From the NCBI GenBank assembly GCA_002869425.1, contig PKSZ01000623.1, positions 1 to 9,528 of the forward strand: 9,528 bases of DNA, given 5' to 3'. The notes beneath the pieces were generated by a model that was not told the origin of the DNA, did not search any database, and saw only the letters and a list, made by a program, of their open reading frames with translations. The DNA is from Marinilabiliales bacterium. Its GTDB lineage: Bacteria > Bacteroidota > Bacteroidia > Bacteroidales > BM523. Below are positions 6,533-9,528 of this stretch, piece after piece. The position numbers and the translations under genes are program-made. Each line of letters opens with the position of its first letter. The first letter of the stretch is position 1.

Positions 6533-9528
6533 TTAATATTGTACATCAGATTCTACATCAATCTGAGTGGAAGTCACCGGGTTACCAGGATCATCTACTG
6601 TTGATGACGGATAACAACTTGCCGGTTTCGTTTCGCAGGTTGTCTGATCAGTCCAGCCCGGGAGAGTGGTCGCTCCACCAGGACATTGTGAAATAATTGC
6701 AATTTCAAGGAGCCATGTGGAAATAATTTCCTTTTTCTGAGCTTCACAATCAGACAAGTATTTTAACTCCCAGTAATTTGAATTTGGAATAAGGGTTCTG
6801 TTAACATAGTCTGTTGTAAGACAAGTAACATCCCAGTCTTTACAATAGCAGAAATCTGAGGCTGAGGCCGGGTCAGGACAATAATCGTTTTTACATCTGT
6901 TCACCAGGGTATCGACAATTACCCAAATGTCGGCTGTTGAAATAACATCCGGATCTTCAGGACATGGTTGATCTATCCTATAACAATTTTCCTCGAAAAG
7001 GTTATATAAGTAATCGAAAATCTGATCTTTGCGTGCTTCACAGGCTTCATGACAGCCATCAATCAGATCTAGGCGGTTTGCCTCCAGTGCAGCCTGTGTA
7101 TAATCTTCATGAGCCAGAACATCTGTGCACGAATTCAGACCACTCAGAGGCGGATCGGGTGCTACGAAGGGATCACGATCTTTTATACAATCGTAAAAGC
7201 CACGTGCATCAGTGTAATTCCAGTTAACATATGACAAATTGAGACATGGTTCCTGAGTACAGAATCCATAACCGTCATTGGCAATTAACGGATCAGTATC
7301 AACAGGTCCCCAGTAACAATATGCACCTTCACAATCGGGATATGAGTGATCGGTATACTCATAATATTTAAATGCAAATATCGGATTGTAAACATTTGAA
7401 TATATCAGGTTTTCAAACGAATCAGGATATTCCTCCTCATAGACATTGGGGATATTGTATGGTGCCGCAAAATATTCAGACTGATCAGCTGCCAATGGTT
7501 CCCAACCGGGCCGGAAAGTTCCATCCTGCTCCCTTATAAGTATCCTAGCATATTTATATCCTACATCCTGTAAGAATAATTCCGGCAACCATGCATTGAT
7601 GGTTACATTGTGCTCATCATCCCTGACCATAATCGACAATGCTGTATTCAACAACCAATCTCCAAGGTCTCCGCCATACAGACCAGCGTTAATATCATAA
7701 TGGTTGTCTTGATGCTCATCGGATGGCGGGTCATATTGTTCACCTGTATGCTCTGACATATCGTATTGTCCTACCATGTTTTCCTCAACGGAATCAAAAA
7801 CAGCGATCAATGCCATCCAGCTACCCCACAATTCTTCACAGGTATATTGGGGTTCCTCAGCTGTTTGCCCCATTGGAGCATACGAGTCTGTCAGCATATG
7901 GAAGATCATTCTGTTGAACTCACCGGGTCTGTATCCGGGCATCAAATCATCCCATTCAGCAGTCTGAAGTTGCTCCAGCATATATGCTTCGAAATCAGGG
8001 CCAACAGTTTCCATGTTCACGTAATTGGTTCCCGGCCCACCTAAAGCATCCAGATCAGCCAGATATTCAGCAGGCTCCTTGCAAACAGAATTAAAGGGGT
8101 TTTCATAAAAAAGAGGGACACTAATAGGACCACAGCAGCCTCCCCAGATATTTATTGATGACAATACTGTTTGTGGCGGGTCTTCACTATTCAATTGGTA
8201 AATCTTTTCCAGAACATGACCGGAGTTGAATATAAAATCAACTGGCAGAGAGAAATCCTGTTTCAGAATAACAAATTTATTATTAGGGTCGGTTGTGTTA
8301 TCAGGCAGATCTCCACTTTGCCATGCCTCGAATATTTGTGTATTAAAATTGTCGATATTTGTATATACTTGGTCCAGGTCTCCCTGATTTTGTACTCCAG
8401 TAAGCCATGAGGACACCATTGCTACCAGGGGATATATTTGATCACTGATATCAGCAGTTGCAGTTTGTACCTGGTCTGAAAGATCACCGTTAACGATCAG
8501 TTGTTTTGTAAACTTATAGCTACCTGCTTGAATATCTACATCATCGACTTCATCCTCGAATGGCCATGTTACTGACTTTAGCATCGGATCACCCAGACAA
8601 TCAATAGTATCGAGAGATACTGTATCAGTTAGATAATAATCATTATCCAGGCCGCTTATAGTAAAAACAACCAAATATTCACAATCTCCGGCAATAGAAA
8701 CACATAGCATTTCAATAACTTCGCAAGATATTGTATAATCGAGTGATATAGGTGTTGTTTCTGAGAAACTTACGTTTTTGACACTTACCAGACCATTCTC
8801 AATTTCTGTGTTTTCAGATGTACTGTTCGCCACAGCGAATTTATTATTATTGTTGCCCGGATAAGTATCTATATTGAGCAAAAGATCGTCTCCTTCATTT
8901 GAAGACAGGCAGGTTGCAATTATTTTTCCTTCTTCGGAAATATATGAGATAGTTTTGGTATTGTTCGGATCAATTGTTTCGACCTTTAAAACGTTATTGC
9001 AATCGGGAGCTTCATCTCCGAAAACTCTTACAAGTTCAGCATCGGACGGGGTTGAATACTGTGTTCGGATTGTCCTGCCCATGTTTGTGGTTGCATCATC
9101 GGTTTGTGCTCCCAGCATATGATGTCTGCCAGGAGAAGCCTGTTCTATGACTTTATTAGCAGGGTCATTACTTACAACCGTTCTACTGAAAGGGTATCCT
9201 TCTGCATTTGGGACCTGTTTGTCGGGATTGGTTTCGGAATAGTAATCATTAACATCTCCGGTAATTGGTGAAGGTGCATCCAAATGATAATTTACCACCA
9301 GTGGGTCATCCGGTTCCAGATCAAAGTCAAAGGCATTGTACAGCCCGCCATCACCATCTTTAACCAATTCGTCTTCATATTCGTTTAATCTGCCATTCTT
9401 TGGAATTGGAAGAACCTCTACAGCAGTATTTCCCTTGAAATCTTTTACATTGTGAGATACAATTTTATTATCTGTAGTAGATAAATACGTCTGGGTTTGA
9501 CGTGTATTCAAAAGAGGGTCAGCGTAAA
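6533..9528 (-). CDS. Large Rhs-family protein, N-terminal/middle module (5' end outside window)
   Basis: The frame is open to the right edge (last whole codon 9524-9526, reading ...YADPLLNTRQTQTY), so the gene begins outside the window; a TTG at 9509-9511 is an internal Leu, not a start. It ends with TAA at 6533-6535. The first ~200 residues match, from memory, a block of giant Bacteroidota Rhs proteins: DFKGNTAVEVLPIP, YYSETNPDKQVPNAEGYPFSRT (~9165-9245), SPGRHHMLG (~9110-9150) and ISYISEEGKIIATCL (~8910-8960). A beta-rich stretch with SYKFTKQLIVNGD follows (~8490-8860). Then comes a long segment I cannot assign to a fold (CCGPISVPLFYENPF ~8095-8140; YTCEELWGSWMALIAVFDS ~7790-7850). The C-terminus is cysteine-rich, with about 14 Cys in the last ~190 residues, including CHEACEARKDQI and FCYCKDWDVTC. 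It contains none of the classic YD-repeat or core motifs; these appear only in the next gene. Probable role: secreted part of an Rhs shell or toxin-delivery protein. Family is fairly sure, exact function is not. Confidence 0.8.
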   Translation of the reverse strand, partial: YADPLLNTRQTQTYLSTTDNKIVSHNVKDFKGNTAVEVLPIPKNGRLNEYEDELVKDGDGGLYNAFDFDLEPDDPLVVNYHLDAPSPITGDVNDYYSETNPDKQVPNAEGYPFSRTVVSNDPANKVIEQASPGRHHMLGAQTDDATTNMGRTIRTQYSTPSDAELVRVFGDEAPDCNNVLKVETIDPNNTKTISYISEEGKIIATCLSSNEGDDLLLNIDTYPGNNNNKFAVANSTSENTEIENGLVSVKNVSFSETTPISLDYTISCEVIEMLCVSIAGDCEYLVVFTISGLDNDYYLTDTVSLDTIDCLGDPMLKSVTWPFEDEVDDVDIQAGSYKFTKQLIVNGDLSDQVQTATADISDQIYPLVAMVSSWLTGVQNQGDLDQVYTNIDNFNTQIFEAWQSGDLPDNTTDPNNKFVILKQDFSLPVDFIFNSGHVLEKIYQLNSEDPPQTVLSSINIWGGCCGPISVPLFYENPFNSVCKEPAEYLADLDALGGPGTNYVNMETVGPDFEAYMLEQLQTAEWDDLMPGYRPGEFNRMIFHMLTDSYAPMGQTAEEPQYTCEELWGSWMALIAVFDSVEENMVGQYDMSEHTGEQYDPPSDEHQDNHYDINAGLYGGDLGDWLLNTALSIMVRDDEHNVTINAWLPELFLQDVGYKYARILIREQDGTFRPGWEPLAADQSEYFAAPYNIPNVYEEEYPDSFENLIYSNVYNPIFAFKYYEYTDHSYPDCEGAYCYWGPVDTDPLIANDGYGFCTQEPCLNLSYVNWNYTDARGFYDCIKDRDPFVAPDPPLSGLNSCTDVLAHEDYTQAALEANRLDLIDGCHEACEARKDQIFDYLYNLFEENCYRIDQPCPEDPDVISTADIWVIVDTLVNRCKNDYCPDPASASDFCYCKDWDVTCLTTDYVNRTLIPNSNYWELKYLSDCEAQKKEIISTWLLEIAIISQCPGGATTLPGWTDQTTCETKPASCYPSSTVDDPGNPVTSTQIDVESDVQY

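Noticed and set aside
9509..9511. TTG as the start codon of the upstream gene
   Set aside because: The frame is open to the right edge and the residues before it fit the family, so this is an internal Leu of a gene cut by the window.

Overview
The whole window is read on the minus strand. It holds about 3,165 sense codons of a very large Rhs/YD-repeat (polymorphic toxin-type) locus, with almost no non-coding DNA. The organism is probably a member of the Bacteroidota. The reasons are the Bacteroidota-style Rhs core motifs (HYTLYYYDRAGNL, TVPPEGV, YNSLNQ, EVGE, SYDVHGNV, YDLYSGNV, FNGKEKDDEV, PYQFAGNMPI), stacked PKD and SprB-like repeats typical of secreted and gliding-associated proteins in that phylum, and starts without a Shine-Dalgarno sequence. 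Genus cannot be told from the window.

In transcription order (right to left): (1) 9528-6533 is the 3' part of an Rhs-family gene whose 5' end lies outside the window. It carries the conserved block with the EGYPFSRT and GKIIATCL motifs, then a long region of unknown fold and a cysteine-rich C-terminus, and stops just before YD repeats would be expected. (2) After a 31-base gap, 6501-2665 begins again with a signal peptide, three PKD domains, an Ig-like domain and about five SprB-like repeats, then enters the YD-repeat shell. It is cut by a TGA at 2665-2667. (3) 2664-1 continues in exactly the same frame with no other stop for 888 codons. It holds more YD repeats, an insert of about 430 residues that looks like a beta-propeller, the Rhs core and the start of the variable C-terminal (toxin) tip, which runs off the left edge.

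Taken together this looks like one export-and-deliver machine. Pieces 1 and 3, plus the end of piece 2, make up what is usually a single giant Bacteroidota Rhs polypeptide. Here it is divided over two reading frames with a second secretion signal and an adhesive repeat stalk between them, and the second gene is further broken by a single in-frame TGA. The toxin domain and any immunity gene would lie left of position 1. The points most worth following are the TGA, the split architecture with a new signal peptide in the middle, and the propeller-like insert in the Rhs shell.
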